From the NCBI GenBank assembly GCA_965205785.1, contig OZ242188.1:1798001-1862000 (forward strand): a stretch of 64,000 bases of DNA. The letters run 5' to 3'. A program made the translations under genes and the position numbers. Within the stretch, counting starts at the first letter, position 1. Each line of letters opens with the position of its first letter. This DNA comes from BJGV01 sp965205785. Its GTDB lineage: Bacteria; Pseudomonadota; Gammaproteobacteria; Burkholderiales; Nitrosomonadaceae. The notes below the pieces were generated by a model. The model saw only the letters and a list, made by a program, of their open reading frames with translations, made no database searches and was not told the DNA's origin. Below are positions 9,673 through 17,669 of this stretch, one piece after another.

Positions 9673-10437
9673 ATGTTTAATATTGTTCCAGTTTGTGCAT
9701 TTACAGATAATTATATTTGGGTCATTCATGATCAGCATCATGCCGCTGTAGTTGATCCAGGAGATGCTGCGCCAGTATTAGATTTTTTGCAACAAAAGAA
9801 GCTAAAGCTTATCGCCATACTAAATACTCATCATCATAATGATCATGTCGGTGGTAATTCGACACTACTACAAAAATTTCCAGTACCGGTATATGGTCCT
9901 GGAAGTGAATCAATCTCAACAGTTACCCATCGCCTAAAAGAAGGAGATAGTATTTATTTGGCTAAATTATCACTTGGTTTTAGTGTCCTTGATATTCCTG
10001 GCCATACAGCAGGTCATATTGCTTATTATGGCGCAAACTTACTATTTTGTGGGGATACTTTGTTTGCGTGTGGTTGTGGGAGATTATTTGAAGGTACAGC
10101 ACAGCAAATGTATATTTCATTAAATAAACTAGCGAGATTACCCGATACAACTGCAGTTTATTGTGGCCATGAGTATACACTTGCTAATATAAATTTTGCT
10201 AAATTAGTTGAGCCTGGAAACCAAGCGTTAACACAACTAAATATTTCAGCAGAGAAACAGCGGAAATCAAATTTACCTACTTTACCTTCGACAATTGTAA
10301 TGGAAAAAGCCTGTAATCCATTTTTACGTTGTGATAAACCTGAGGTTATCCATAATGCCAGTAATTATATTGGTAAACCTTTGATGGATCCTATTAGTGT
10401 ATTTGCCGCAATCCGTAAGTGGAAAAATAAATTATAG
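9673..10437 (+). CDS. gloB: hydroxyacylglutathione hydrolase (glyoxalase II)
   Basis: Hydrolyses S-lactoylglutathione to lactate and glutathione in methylglyoxal detoxification. 254 aa with the metallo-beta-lactamase motif THHHNDHVGG at about residues 55-64, GHTAGHIAYY, the metal-bridging FCGDTLFACGCGR and YCGHEYT. The C-terminal KxxxNPFLR (KACNPFLRC) binds glutathione. Normal length. Confidence 0.96.
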   Translation: MFNIVPVCAFTDNYIWVIHDQHHAAVVDPGDAAPVLDFLQQKKLKLIAILNTHHHNDHVGGNSTLLQKFPVPVYGPGSESISTVTHRLKEGDSIYLAKLSLGFSVLDIPGHTAGHIAYYGANLLFCGDTLFACGCGRLFEGTAQQMYISLNKLARLPDTTAVYCGHEYTLANINFAKLVEPGNQALTQLNISAEKQRKSNLPTLPSTIVMEKACNPFLRCDKPEVIHNASNYIGKPLMDPISVFAAIRKWKNKL

Positions 10438-10472
10438 GCTTAGCAAAAAATATAGGTGAATCTGCAGATATA

Positions 10473-11186
10473 ATGAATTCTGCTAATTTAGTAAATTATC
10501 GATGGAATGCTCTTGCTACTAGAATTGAATTAACTCAAGTAGCTTTACGCACAATTCTTACTAATGCAACCGAGTCTATTCTGCAGCGTGGGGAGTTTCA
10601 TTTTGTACTCTCCGGTGGAGATACTCCTCGTGAAGTTTATAAACAATTAAGTTTTATCAATACCGATTGGTCGGCCTGGCATATTTATTTTAGTGATGAA
10701 CGTTGTTTACTTTTAGGTGATCAAAACCTAAATTCTAGAATGGCTGAACAAGCTTGGCTTGATCATGTGCCAATTCCTAGGAATCAATTGTATGTAATTC
10801 CAGTTGAGCTTGGTGCAAGCCGTGCTGCTTACGAATATGCTAGAACTTTACGATCTGTAGAAACATTTGACTTGGTGTTTCTGGGGCTTGGTGAAGATGG
10901 GCATACGGCAAGCTTATTTCCAGGACATGTATGGGGAAATGTTCCTGGCTCACCAGATACATTAGCAGTATTTGATGCGCCAAAAGCGCCTCAACATAGG
11001 GTATCTATGAGTGCAGTACGTTTGAGCCGTTCGCGGCAGGTTGTGTTTTTAGTTAGCGGTAATTCTAAACATATGGCAGTAGATAAATGGCGCAAAGGTG
11101 ATAATATTCCTGCTCAGGCTATTACACCGATAGCGGGTGTTGATGTGCTTCTAGAATCTTCATTGCTTGTTCCATTATCTATCTGA
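10473..11186 (+). CDS. pgl: 6-phosphogluconolactonase
   Basis: Second step of the oxidative pentose phosphate pathway. 237 aa with FVLSGGDTPREVYKQL (phosphate loop), YFSDERCLLLGDQNLNSRMA and LGLGEDGHTASLFPG, which are the three diagnostic motifs of the NagB-like DevB/Pgl family. It starts 36 nt after gloB on the same strand. Confidence 0.94.
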   Translation: MNSANLVNYRWNALATRIELTQVALRTILTNATESILQRGEFHFVLSGGDTPREVYKQLSFINTDWSAWHIYFSDERCLLLGDQNLNSRMAEQAWLDHVPIPRNQLYVIPVELGASRAAYEYARTLRSVETFDLVFLGLGEDGHTASLFPGHVWGNVPGSPDTLAVFDAPKAPQHRVSMSAVRLSRSRQVVFLVSGNSKHMAVDKWRKGDNIPAQAITPIAGVDVLLESSLLVPLSI

Positions 11187-11291
11187 TAAGTTTGTATAAT
11201 TATAGTGAGTCAGAATAGAATGACTTGCGAAATTATTAGTTGCTAAACATACAATGAGAAATAACGAAGGTTATCTACCTGTTACAGTCTT

Positions 11292-11954
11292 ATGGCAAGC
11301 AAGAATTCTATGCATGATAAATTTTCAATAAACTGTCGTAAATGTCCACGACTAGTAGATTTTCTTAATAAAGTAAAAATTGACTGCCCAGGTTATCATG
11401 CAAAGCCTGTTCCAGATTTTGGCGATATATCACCTAGGCTTCTTATAATTGGATTGGCTCCAGGAATGCATGGAGCAAACCGAACCGGTAGGCCATTTAC
11501 CGGAGATTTTGCAGGAATTTTGTTATATAGAACGTTATACAAGTATGGTTTTTCAAATCAAAATGAGTCAAGTTCCATGACTGATGGCTTGCAGCTTATC
11601 GGATGCCGTATTACAAATGCAGTTAAATGTTTACCACCAGAAAACAAACCAGAACTAAATGAAATTAAGAATTGTAATGGATATCTTTCTGAAGAGATTA
11701 CAAATTTTAAAGATGGTAGGGGGACGGCACTGCTTGCTCTAGGGACTGTAGCGCATCGAGCCGGGCTTATGGCATTAGGATTAAAATCTAAAGATTATCC
11801 TTTTGGGCATGGCTCTGTTCATATGTTGCCTAACAATCTGACTTTATATGACAGTTACCATTGTAGCCGTTACAATACACAGACTAAACGTCTAACTACC
11901 AACATGTTTGAGCAGGTATTTGAAAGAATTAATACTGATTTAGGCCTCAGATAA
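11292..11954 (+). CDS. uracil-DNA glycosylase family protein (family 5, UdgB type)
   Basis: 220 aa. Cysteines in NCRKCPRLVDF and the later KCLPP suggest the [4Fe-4S] site of family 4/5 glycosylases. Motif A is IGLAPGMHGANRTGRPFTGD, essentially the UdgB signature, and the C-terminal DSYHCSRYNTQTKRLT is the SxHxSxxNT active-site loop. It probably removes uracil and other deaminated bases in base-excision repair. It precedes a tautomerase and uvrC. Confidence 0.88.
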   Translation: MASKNSMHDKFSINCRKCPRLVDFLNKVKIDCPGYHAKPVPDFGDISPRLLIIGLAPGMHGANRTGRPFTGDFAGILLYRTLYKYGFSNQNESSSMTDGLQLIGCRITNAVKCLPPENKPELNEIKNCNGYLSEEITNFKDGRGTALLALGTVAHRAGLMALGLKSKDYPFGHGSVHMLPNNLTLYDSYHCSRYNTQTKRLTTNMFEQVFERINTDLGLR

Positions 11955-11973
11955 AAACAAAGGATAGATAACT

Positions 11974-12162
11974 ATGCCATACGTAAATATTCGAATTGCC
12001 GGAGCACTTAGTCATGACCAAAAGAAAAAGATAGCTGCAGAAATTACAGATACACTTGAGCGTGTCACACTTAAACCAAAATCGTATACTTATATTGCTT
12101 TTGATGAATTACCCCATGAGAATTGGGCTATTGGGGGTGTATTACTGGGTAAGAAGGAGTAA
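11974..12162 (+). CDS. 4-oxalocrotonate tautomerase family protein
   Basis: 62 aa beginning MPYVNIRIAG; after Met removal Pro1 is the catalytic base of the tautomerase superfamily. The size is that of a single-domain hexameric tautomerase. It starts 19 nt after the glycosylase, and its last bases form one half of a 14-bp tandem duplication that also carries the uvrC ribosome binding site. The substrate is not known. Confidence 0.88.
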   Translation: MPYVNIRIAGALSHDQKKKIAAEITDTLERVTLKPKSYTYIAFDELPHENWAIGGVLLGKKE

Positions 12163-12181
12163 TTAAGAAGGAGTAATCATT

Positions 12182-13999
12182 TTGTCGGCGTGTTCTGTTT
12201 TTAATGCCAAAGTTATTTACTCAAGCCTACCTTCTCAGCCAGGTGTTTACCGTATGTTAAATTCGGCCGGGCAGGTAATTTATGTGGGTAAGGCAATAGA
12301 TCTAAGAAAACGTGTTGCCTCTTATTTCCAAAAAACCAATTTAGCTCCAAGAACACAGTTAATGGTATCCCAAATAACTGGGATCGAAACTACTATTACG
12401 CGTTCTGAATCTGAGGCACTTTTGCTAGAGAGTAATTTAATAAAAGCTTTAACTCCTAGGTATAACATACTATTCAGAGACGATAAATCATATCCATACC
12501 TTGTTTTTACAAAACACACTTTTCCTCGGCTAGGCTTTCATCGAGGAGTACTGAATAAGCAGAATCTTTATTTTGGACCTTTCCCAAATGCAGGAGTAGT
12601 AAGAGAGAGTATTCAGGTATTACAAAAAGTTTTTCGTATTCGTACTTGTGAAGATAGTGTTTACAATAATCGTACTCGTCCATGCTTGTTGTACCAGATT
12701 AGACGTTGTAGCGCGCCATGTGTCAATCTAGTTACAGATCAGGCATATCGTGAAGATGTAAAAAATGCCGAATTATTTCTAAAGGGCAACCAAACTAAAG
12801 TACTTGAAAGCCTAACAAAAGAGATGCATAACGCCTCTATAAATTTAGATTACGAATTAGCAGCTTTATTCCGAGACAAAATTCAAACGTTAAGAAAGGT
12901 ACGAGAGAAGCAATTTATAGATAATGGTAAAGCATTAGATGCAGATGTTGTGGCATGTGTTACTGAAAAGAATGGTGGAAAAATCTGCGTTAATTTAGCT
13001 ATGGTAAGAGGAGGTCGGCATTTAGGAGATAAGAATTTTTTTCCGAAAAATGCGGAGGGCTACAATTTATCAGAAGCGATAGAAGCGTTTCTATCTCAGC
13101 ATTATCTAAACCATGTTATTCCATCTCTTATTATAGTTAGTGAGAAAATTAGCAGGGAAGCACTACAATCTTTACTTATTGAACGATCTGGTCACAAAGT
13201 TGTTATTAGCGTTAACCCTAAAAGTGAGCGGCGGGTATGGTTAGATATGGCAATAAGAAATGCGTATCAGGGGTTGGATCAACAATTAGGTGCACAAATT
13301 AATCAGGAGGAACGTGTACAATTACTGCAGAGTACTCTAGAAGTAACAAATCTTTCACGTATTGAATGTTTTGATATTAGTCACACTCAAGGTGAGGCTA
13401 CAGTTGCATCCTGCGTAGTATATGATAATTTTTCTATGCGAAATGAAGAGTATCGTCGTTATAATATTGTTGGTATTACGCCAGGGGATGATTATGCTGC
13501 TATGCGTGATGTTCTTTCTAGGCGTTACCATAAAGCTGCTAAAGGAGATGGTAAATTCCCTGATCTGATTCTTATTGATGGCGGCAAAGGGCAGGTTAAA
13601 GTGGCAAGAAATACTTTGGTGGAACTTGGATTAGATTTTGTAACTCTGGTAGGAGTATCGAAAGGTAAAGAACGTAAACCTGGGTTGGAGCAATTGATAT
13701 TCTCCGGTACAAAGAAACCACTACAATTACCTAAGGATAATTTGGGATTGCATTTAATTCAGCAAATTCGTGATGAAGCACATCGTTTTGCAATTCAGGG
13801 GCATCGTGCCAAGCGCAATAAATCACGGGTCAAATCATATTTAACAGAAATTGAAGGGGTTGGTAATAAACGTCGCCAAAATTTATTAATACAGTTTGGA
13901 GGACTAAAAGGTGTATTTAGTGCAAGTATTGAGGAATTGCAACAAGTAGATGGTATTAGTCATACTCTAGCTGAGAAAATTTATAAAGAATTACATTAA
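12182..13999 (+). CDS. uvrC: excinuclease ABC subunit C
   Basis: Makes both incisions in nucleotide-excision repair. 605 aa with TTG start at 12182, placed by AAGGAG at 12168-12173. Domains: GIY-YIG nuclease (PGVYRMLNSAGQVIYVGKA, residues 20-95), cysteine-rich region (RTRPCLLYQIRRCSAPC), UVR motif at about 200-240, RNase H-like nuclease (ECFDISHTQGE, about 395 on) and C-terminal helix-hairpin-helix (EIEGVGNKRRQNLL). It is followed by pgsA, the common proteobacterial order. Confidence 0.96.
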   Translation: MSACSVFNAKVIYSSLPSQPGVYRMLNSAGQVIYVGKAIDLRKRVASYFQKTNLAPRTQLMVSQITGIETTITRSESEALLLESNLIKALTPRYNILFRDDKSYPYLVFTKHTFPRLGFHRGVLNKQNLYFGPFPNAGVVRESIQVLQKVFRIRTCEDSVYNNRTRPCLLYQIRRCSAPCVNLVTDQAYREDVKNAELFLKGNQTKVLESLTKEMHNASINLDYELAALFRDKIQTLRKVREKQFIDNGKALDADVVACVTEKNGGKICVNLAMVRGGRHLGDKNFFPKNAEGYNLSEAIEAFLSQHYLNHVIPSLIIVSEKISREALQSLLIERSGHKVVISVNPKSERRVWLDMAIRNAYQGLDQQLGAQINQEERVQLLQSTLEVTNLSRIECFDISHTQGEATVASCVVYDNFSMRNEEYRRYNIVGITPGDDYAAMRDVLSRRYHKAAKGDGKFPDLILIDGGKGQVKVARNTLVELGLDFVTLVGVSKGKERKPGLEQLIFSGTKKPLQLPKDNLGLHLIQQIRDEAHRFAIQGHRAKRNKSRVKSYLTEIEGVGNKRRQNLLIQFGGLKGVFSASIEELQQVDGISHTLAEKIYKELH

Positions 14000-14049
14000 T
14001 TTTTATCAAGTACTCTTTTTTATATCTAGTTTAATAGTATATTTAACCT

Positions 14050-14622
14050 ATGGTTCTTAATCTGCCTAACCTGCTTACTTGGATGAGGATACTTGCTATT
14101 CCTTTGTTCGTGGGGATTTTTTATTTTCCACCAACATGGTTGTCTTATTCTGACCAGAATCTGTTTGCTGCTATTATTTTTACTGGCGCAGCGATTACTG
14201 ATTGGCTAGATGGTTACCTTGCGAGAGTATTAAACCAAACTTCAGCATTTGGTGCATTTCTAGACCCGGTTGCAGATAAATTGATGGTTGCAGCGGCACT
14301 AATTGTATTGGTATATTTAGGAAGAATTGATGCAATAATCGCTCTGATCATAATTGGTCGTGAAATAACTATTTCAGCATTACGCGAGTGGATGGCGCAA
14401 ATTGGTAAAAGTAAAAGTATAGGGGTTTCTTTTCTAGGAAAAGTAAAAACTGTATCGCAAATGGCAGCAATACCACTGTTGTTGTATCATGACAATATTG
14501 GAACAGAATTTAATTCTCAGGAAGTTGGTACATGGTTGATCTATCTGGCTGCTTTTTTAACCCTATGGTCAATGGCATATTATCTCAAAGCCGCAATTCC
14601 ATTAGTATTAAAACAGAGCTGA
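14050..14622 (+). CDS. pgsA: CDP-diacylglycerol-glycerol-3-phosphate 3-phosphatidyltransferase
   Basis: Makes phosphatidylglycerol phosphate. 190 aa, polytopic, with the CDP-alcohol phosphotransferase signature from DGYLAR to FLDPVADK (D-G-x2-A-R-x8-G-x3-D-x3-D) at about residues 58-81. It lies after uvrC and before tRNA-Gly and tRNA-Cys, the order found in many proteobacteria. Confidence 0.95.
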   Translation: MVLNLPNLLTWMRILAIPLFVGIFYFPPTWLSYSDQNLFAAIIFTGAAITDWLDGYLARVLNQTSAFGAFLDPVADKLMVAAALIVLVYLGRIDAIIALIIIGREITISALREWMAQIGKSKSIGVSFLGKVKTVSQMAAIPLLLYHDNIGTEFNSQEVGTWLIYLAAFLTLWSMAYYLKAAIPLVLKQS

Positions 14623-14738
14623 ACTTACTCTAACATCTCGACTTTACTTGTCTTTTCTTTTCTTGACAAAAGCAACTGTCTCTTTATAATGCTTGATTCA
14701 TTTTCAGGCTATTTTTAGGCATGGAAATGCCTTAATTT

Positions 14739-14813
14739 GCGGGAATAGCTCAGTGGTAGAGCACAACCTTGCCAAGGTTGGGGTCGCGAGTTCGAGCCTC
14801 GTTTCCCGCTCCA
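14739..14813 (+). tRNA. tRNA-Gly (GCC)
   Basis: A 75-nt cloverleaf with CCA. The acceptor GCGGGAA pairs with TTCCCGC, the anticodon loop is TTGCCAA, and the T-loop is GTTCGAGCC. Confidence 0.97.
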
Positions 14814-14876
14814 ATTTCCTTCTTAGATTGTTGTGATATCGGTGCAATGTACTTAGTTCTTCGATTGTACAAAAGT

Positions 14877-14950
14877 GGCGGGGTGGCAGAGTGGTTATGC
14901 AGCGGCCTGCAAAGCCGTGTACAGCGGTTCGATTCCGCTCCTCGCCTCCA
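14877..14950 (+). tRNA. tRNA-Cys (GCA), prophage 1 attachment gene
   Basis: A 74-nt cloverleaf with CCA and anticodon GCA. The anticodon-arm segment 14907-14922 is repeated exactly at 47383-47398, so the 3' half (from 14923) comes from the integrated element, which rebuilds a working tRNA. The displaced host 3' half is not recognisable after 47398. Confidence 0.96.
14907..14922 (+). other. attL core of prophage 1
   Basis: 16 bp in the anticodon arm of tRNA-Cys, identical to 47383-47398 at the other end of the element. Anticodon-arm crossover sites are common for tyrosine recombinases. Confidence 0.85.
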
Positions 14951-14987
14951 CTATCCATACGAGTTTCAAGGTTTTATATAATTTCTG

Positions 14988-15011
14988 TTAAAGCAAATTT
15001 AAAGCAATCTA
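14988..15011 (+). repeat. left arm-type repeats of prophage 1
   Basis: TTAAAGCA occurs twice, starting at 14988 and 14999 (11-bp period). The whole 24-bp block recurs with one mismatch at 47280-47303 near the other end. Probably integrase arm-binding sites. Confidence 0.7.
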
Positions 15012-15962
15012 TCCAAATACCTTCTTAATTGCAGCTTGTTTTTGACTATTAGCGAAATGGGCATATCTTTTGGTTGAGGCCAGAGACTTATGTCTAAGCA
15101 GTTTTCCAGCCATATACAAATCTACGCCGTTCTGGACAAGCCAAGAGCCATAGGCATGCCTCAGGTCATGGAAACGTAGATCTTCACGGCCTACCACCCT
15201 TAAAGCACGTCTAAAATGCATAGATATTACTCTGTGTGATACTCCAATAGGGAGCATTTTGGGTGTTAATTTAAAAATTTTTGGAATTGGTACAGTTTCA
15301 ATTGAAACTCCCGCTTTCTGTTCAAATGCCAGCCATAAGTGATCTTTCTTAACATGCTCTGGCTGAAGTTTCTGAATTTCACCTGCACGCAAGCCACAAT
15401 ACACGGCTAATTTGATTGCAAGTTTACAATGGTTATCTACGCAATCCAATATGGTGTAAATTTCTTCTTTTGATATTAAAGGAACTCTTCCTTCCGATTC
15501 TTTTAATAGCTTAATTTTCTGGCCTAAAGGATATTCCAACCAGTCCCATTTTTTATAAGCTAAATTTGCAATTAACCGAAGTAAAGAGAGCCTTCTGTTT
15601 ATTGTGCTATTAGATATAACTCTCTTATTGTCTCTTATATATTCTTCAGCAACTAAATGGATTTTAGACAATGGCTTATCTTTAACATAATCCTGAAGCT
15701 GTAGAATATGATTAGTTGTTTGAAATTTTGATTTATAACTCTTAACTTCTTCTATTAGCCATTTGTCTACTGCTTCTGATAGAGGGCGTTCAGGAATCTT
15801 TCCTAATTTAGCTGTTAGAAAATAATCTCTGAGGAGCTTTGCTTCAAGCTGGATTGCTTCCTCCTTTGTCGACCCTTTCTCTGCATATTGAGATATACGC
15901 TTTCCTTCTCGTTGTATCGAGATACACCAACGCCTAGTTGTTTTGTAGAAAAATACTGACAT
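15009..15962 (-). CDS. tyrosine recombinase / phage integrase (prophage 1)
   Basis: 317 aa. An N-terminal arm-binding part (MSVFFYKTTRRWCISIQREG), a core-binding SAM-like domain at about residues 60-150, then the catalytic domain with GLRAGEIQ (Arg), HDLRHAYGSWL (HxxR), LLRHKSLASTKRYAHF (His and nucleophilic Tyr). It ends within 60 nt of tRNA-Cys. It resembles the prophage 2 integrase (shared LRxIANLAY and IKLLK segments). The start overlaps the upstream HTH gene by 148 nt in another frame. Confidence 0.93.
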   Translation of the reverse strand: MSVFFYKTTRRWCISIQREGKRISQYAEKGSTKEEAIQLEAKLLRDYFLTAKLGKIPERPLSEAVDKWLIEEVKSYKSKFQTTNHILQLQDYVKDKPLSKIHLVAEEYIRDNKRVISNSTINRRLSLLRLIANLAYKKWDWLEYPLGQKIKLLKESEGRVPLISKEEIYTILDCVDNHCKLAIKLAVYCGLRAGEIQKLQPEHVKKDHLWLAFEQKAGVSIETVPIPKIFKLTPKMLPIGVSHRVISMHFRRALRVVGREDLRFHDLRHAYGSWLVQNGVDLYMAGKLLRHKSLASTKRYAHFANSQKQAAIKKVFG

Positions 15963-16123
15963 TTTGTTCTCTGTTTAAGGAATAAATCTAAAGCAGATTG
16001 CTCAACACGATAGACTCTGCCATGTAAATGCACAACAGGTAAGCCATTTGCGATCATGCGGGAAACAGTTCTTAGAGAGACTTGTAATTGGTCTGCTACG
16101 TTTGAAAATTTTAAATAAGTCAT
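15815..16123 (-). CDS. HTH (excisionase / AlpA-like) DNA-binding protein
   Basis: 102 aa. Residues 1-50 form a MerR/HTH_17-like helix-turn-helix (LKFSNVADQLQVSLRTVSRM then a wing with VVHLHGRVYRVEQSALDLFL), as in excisionases. The last about 48 residues are encoded over the first 148 nt of the integrase gene and are low-complexity and Lys/Arg/Ser-rich. The integrase frame is -1 relative to this one. Prophage 2 has the same arrangement. Role: probably directionality factor or integrase regulator. Confidence 0.7.
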   Translation of the reverse strand: MTYLKFSNVADQLQVSLRTVSRMIANGLPVVHLHGRVYRVEQSALDLFLKQRTKCQYFSTKQLGVGVSRYNEKESVYLNMQRKGRQRRKQSSLKQSSSEIIF

Positions 16124-16278
16124 TTACTAACAAAGATAGTTAATTAATTCTCAAGAAAAAGATTCTCATAAAATATATTTATGTGGCTAATTGATAACAT
16201 TCTTTTTTATTTTTAGTTCTATTTAATGTTGAGTACAATTTGTGGGATCTTAAGGGGTTTTCCTGTCTTGCCTAAAAT

Positions 16279-16425
16279 TTATCTAACGAAAAATATAAAA
16301 ATAGCTACAGCAGCAATTACAGAAATGTACCAAGGAATAATATATTCAGATTGTATATTTTGGAATCGATGCCCAAAAGCATGGCGAGAGTCCCGGACAA
16401 AAAGTATATTTTTAAAATTATTCAT
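16279..16425 (-). CDS. small membrane protein (48 aa), possible
   Basis: ATG at 16425 to TAA at 16279-16281. 48 aa: a charged N-terminal half and a C-terminal membrane segment rich in I, A, V and F ending in Arg. There is no clear Shine-Dalgarno. It lies in the leftward early operon between the 59-aa gene and the HTH gene. The rightward ORF over this stretch (16226-16564) has no coding features and is judged a shadow. Function unknown. Confidence 0.4.
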   Translation of the reverse strand: MNNFKNILFVRDSRHAFGHRFQNIQSEYIIPWYISVIAAVAIFIFFVR

Positions 16426-16461
16426 TACTGGTTTTAATCCAATGGTTAATAAAAATGTAAT

Positions 16462-16641
16462 TTATTCTTCAGTTTTTATATTTAATTTAGATAGTTCGGA
16501 TTTTAATAAGGCCGAAGCCAAATACAAATCATTATCAATATCCGTGCATCCAGGAATAGATTGATGTGCAATATTCTCTTTTATCCATGTCTGGGTTTTT
16601 TCCATTGCCAAAATTGCATTAATTAGTTTAGAAATTTTCAT
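16462..16641 (-). CDS. small phage protein (59 aa)
   Basis: ATG at 16641, stop at 16462-16464. It starts MKISKLINAILAMEKTQTW and is hydrophilic. Its start overlaps the end of the 83-aa gene by 14 nt, so it is translated in the same leftward operon from the PL-like promoter at 16911-16940. Not recognised. Confidence 0.55.
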   Translation of the reverse strand: MKISKLINAILAMEKTQTWIKENIAHQSIPGCTDIDNDLYLASALLKSELSKLNIKTEE

Positions 16642-16879
16642 AATTTATTTTAGGCAGTTTTTCAGAAGCTATTTTGACAGCATCTCGTAATGATTCACCA
16701 TATATAGTAGGTATGCCCCAAGCTTCGATTGCAACTCTTTCACCAGGAACTAATGTTGATCCAAACCAAACATTGGTTGCGCATTCATCGAGCCACTCAA
16801 TAATCATAGCATCAGATAATTCTAAATTAGCATCACTTTGCTTTATTAATGATGAGCCATTCTTTAGTGCTTTCTTCAT
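16628..16879 (-). CDS. hypothetical phage protein, first gene of leftward operon (83 aa)
   Basis: 83 aa, soluble, of mixed composition with a central WLDECATNVWFGSTLVPGER stretch. AAGG upstream of ATG serves as ribosome binding site. It is the first gene downstream of the operator-bearing leftward promoter, with a leader of about 25-30 nt. Function not recognised. Position suggests an early gene under repressor control. Confidence 0.65.
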   Translation of the reverse strand: MKKALKNGSSLIKQSDANLELSDAMIIEWLDECATNVWFGSTLVPGERVAIEAWGIPTIYGESLRDAVKIASEKLPKINYENF

Positions 16880-16910
16880 TGAAATTGCCTTTTTGTGAGT
16901 ACTTATATTT

Positions 16911-16953
16911 AGTATAGAGTACTAAACCTAGTAAAGTCAAGTATTCTATACTT
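16911..16953 (-). promoter_or_regulatory. leftward early promoter PL with two operators (prophage 1)
   Basis: On the reverse strand, -35 TTGACT (16935-16940) and -10 TATACT (16911-16916) with an 18-nt spacer. Two inverted-repeat operators overlap it: AGTATAGAGTACT at 16911-16923 and AAGTATTCTATACTT at 16939-16953. The same boxes, spacer and operator are found in the Cro promoter at 17621-17662. Nothing else is seen between here and 17169. Confidence 0.75.
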
Positions 16954-17169
16954 ATTATAAGTTTCTATGATAATATAAGAAATAAAAAAATAAACTTCAA
17001 CTAACCTTAAGATAAAAAGTTAGTTTATTTAAAACAATTGAAAGTATTTGATTATTAGTACAAAGATTACTGCTTGATATTATTTTAAATACCTTAGAAT
17101 TAGATATTTAGAATTAGCATTGCTTGAAAATTAGATACTATTAAAAAAGTAAAATTTCTCTTAATATAT

Positions 17170-17598
17170 CTAGCCAGCTTTACGGATCTTTTTCTTTTTA
17201 ATTTTCGTTATTCCTATTGTGCTTACATCATCATTTTTTGCCTTATTCATTACTTTCATTAAGTTATAAATAATCATTATGTCTTTATCAGACAAATGTT
17301 GAATGAGGCTTTCTATTTTTTCATTTAAATCTGTGTCTTTTGCTGACAGTTGACTCTTGTTTTCTTTATTTTCTTCAGATTTCTTGGGGCCTTGCCCAAG
17401 TAAGATCCATCTTGCGTTAAAACCTGTTTTCTTTTCAAGTGCATAAGCATAACGTGGATGAATAGATTTTATTTTCCCATTTAACCATTGACCAACCACA
17501 CTTTTTGACGCTCCTGCCAATTTAGCAAATGCAACATCCCCACGAATATTGAGTTCTTGCTTCATTTCTATAATTCTTTCAGAAGTTTTTAGCTGCAT
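17170..17598 (-). CDS. CI-like phage repressor (prophage 1)
   Basis: 142 aa. An N-terminal XRE-type helix-turn-helix at about residues 12-65 (VAFAKLAGASKSVVGQWLNG) contains the KSxxGQWxxG pattern of lambdoid repressors, followed by a basic/acidic linker and a helical C-terminus ending KIKKKKIRKAG. No LexA/CI-type Ser-Lys peptidase domain is visible, so induction may differ from lambda. It is divergent from the Cro-like gene. An AT-rich -10-like box lies only about 8 nt upstream of the ATG, so its mRNA may be leaderless. Confidence 0.8.
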   Translation of the reverse strand: MQLKTSERIIEMKQELNIRGDVAFAKLAGASKSVVGQWLNGKIKSIHPRYAYALEKKTGFNARWILLGQGPKKSEENKENKSQLSAKDTDLNEKIESLIQHLSDKDIMIIYNLMKVMNKAKNDDVSTIGITKIKKKKIRKAG

Positions 17599-17620
17599 TA
17601 TTTAATTTTATACTATATTA

Positions 17621-17662
17621 AGTATAGAATACTTGACTTTATTGGGTACAGAGCACTATACT
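17621..17662 (+). promoter_or_regulatory. PR promoter and operators between cI and cro (prophage 1)
   Basis: -35 TTGACT (17633-17638), 18-nt spacer, -10 TATACT (17657-17662). Operator AGTATAGAATACT (17621-17633) abuts the -35, and an imperfect site covers the -10 (17650-17662). The cro ATG is 7 nt after the -10, so the transcript should be leaderless. Confidence 0.75.
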
Positions 17663-17669
17663 ATTTGTT

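Noticed and set aside
14704..14958. 84-aa ORF over tRNA-Gly and tRNA-Cys
   Set aside because: Antisense reading of two tRNA genes.
16226..16564. 112-aa rightward ORF in prophage 1
   Set aside because: Antisense to the 59-aa and 48-aa leftward ORFs in the early operon, with no ribosome binding site and odd composition.
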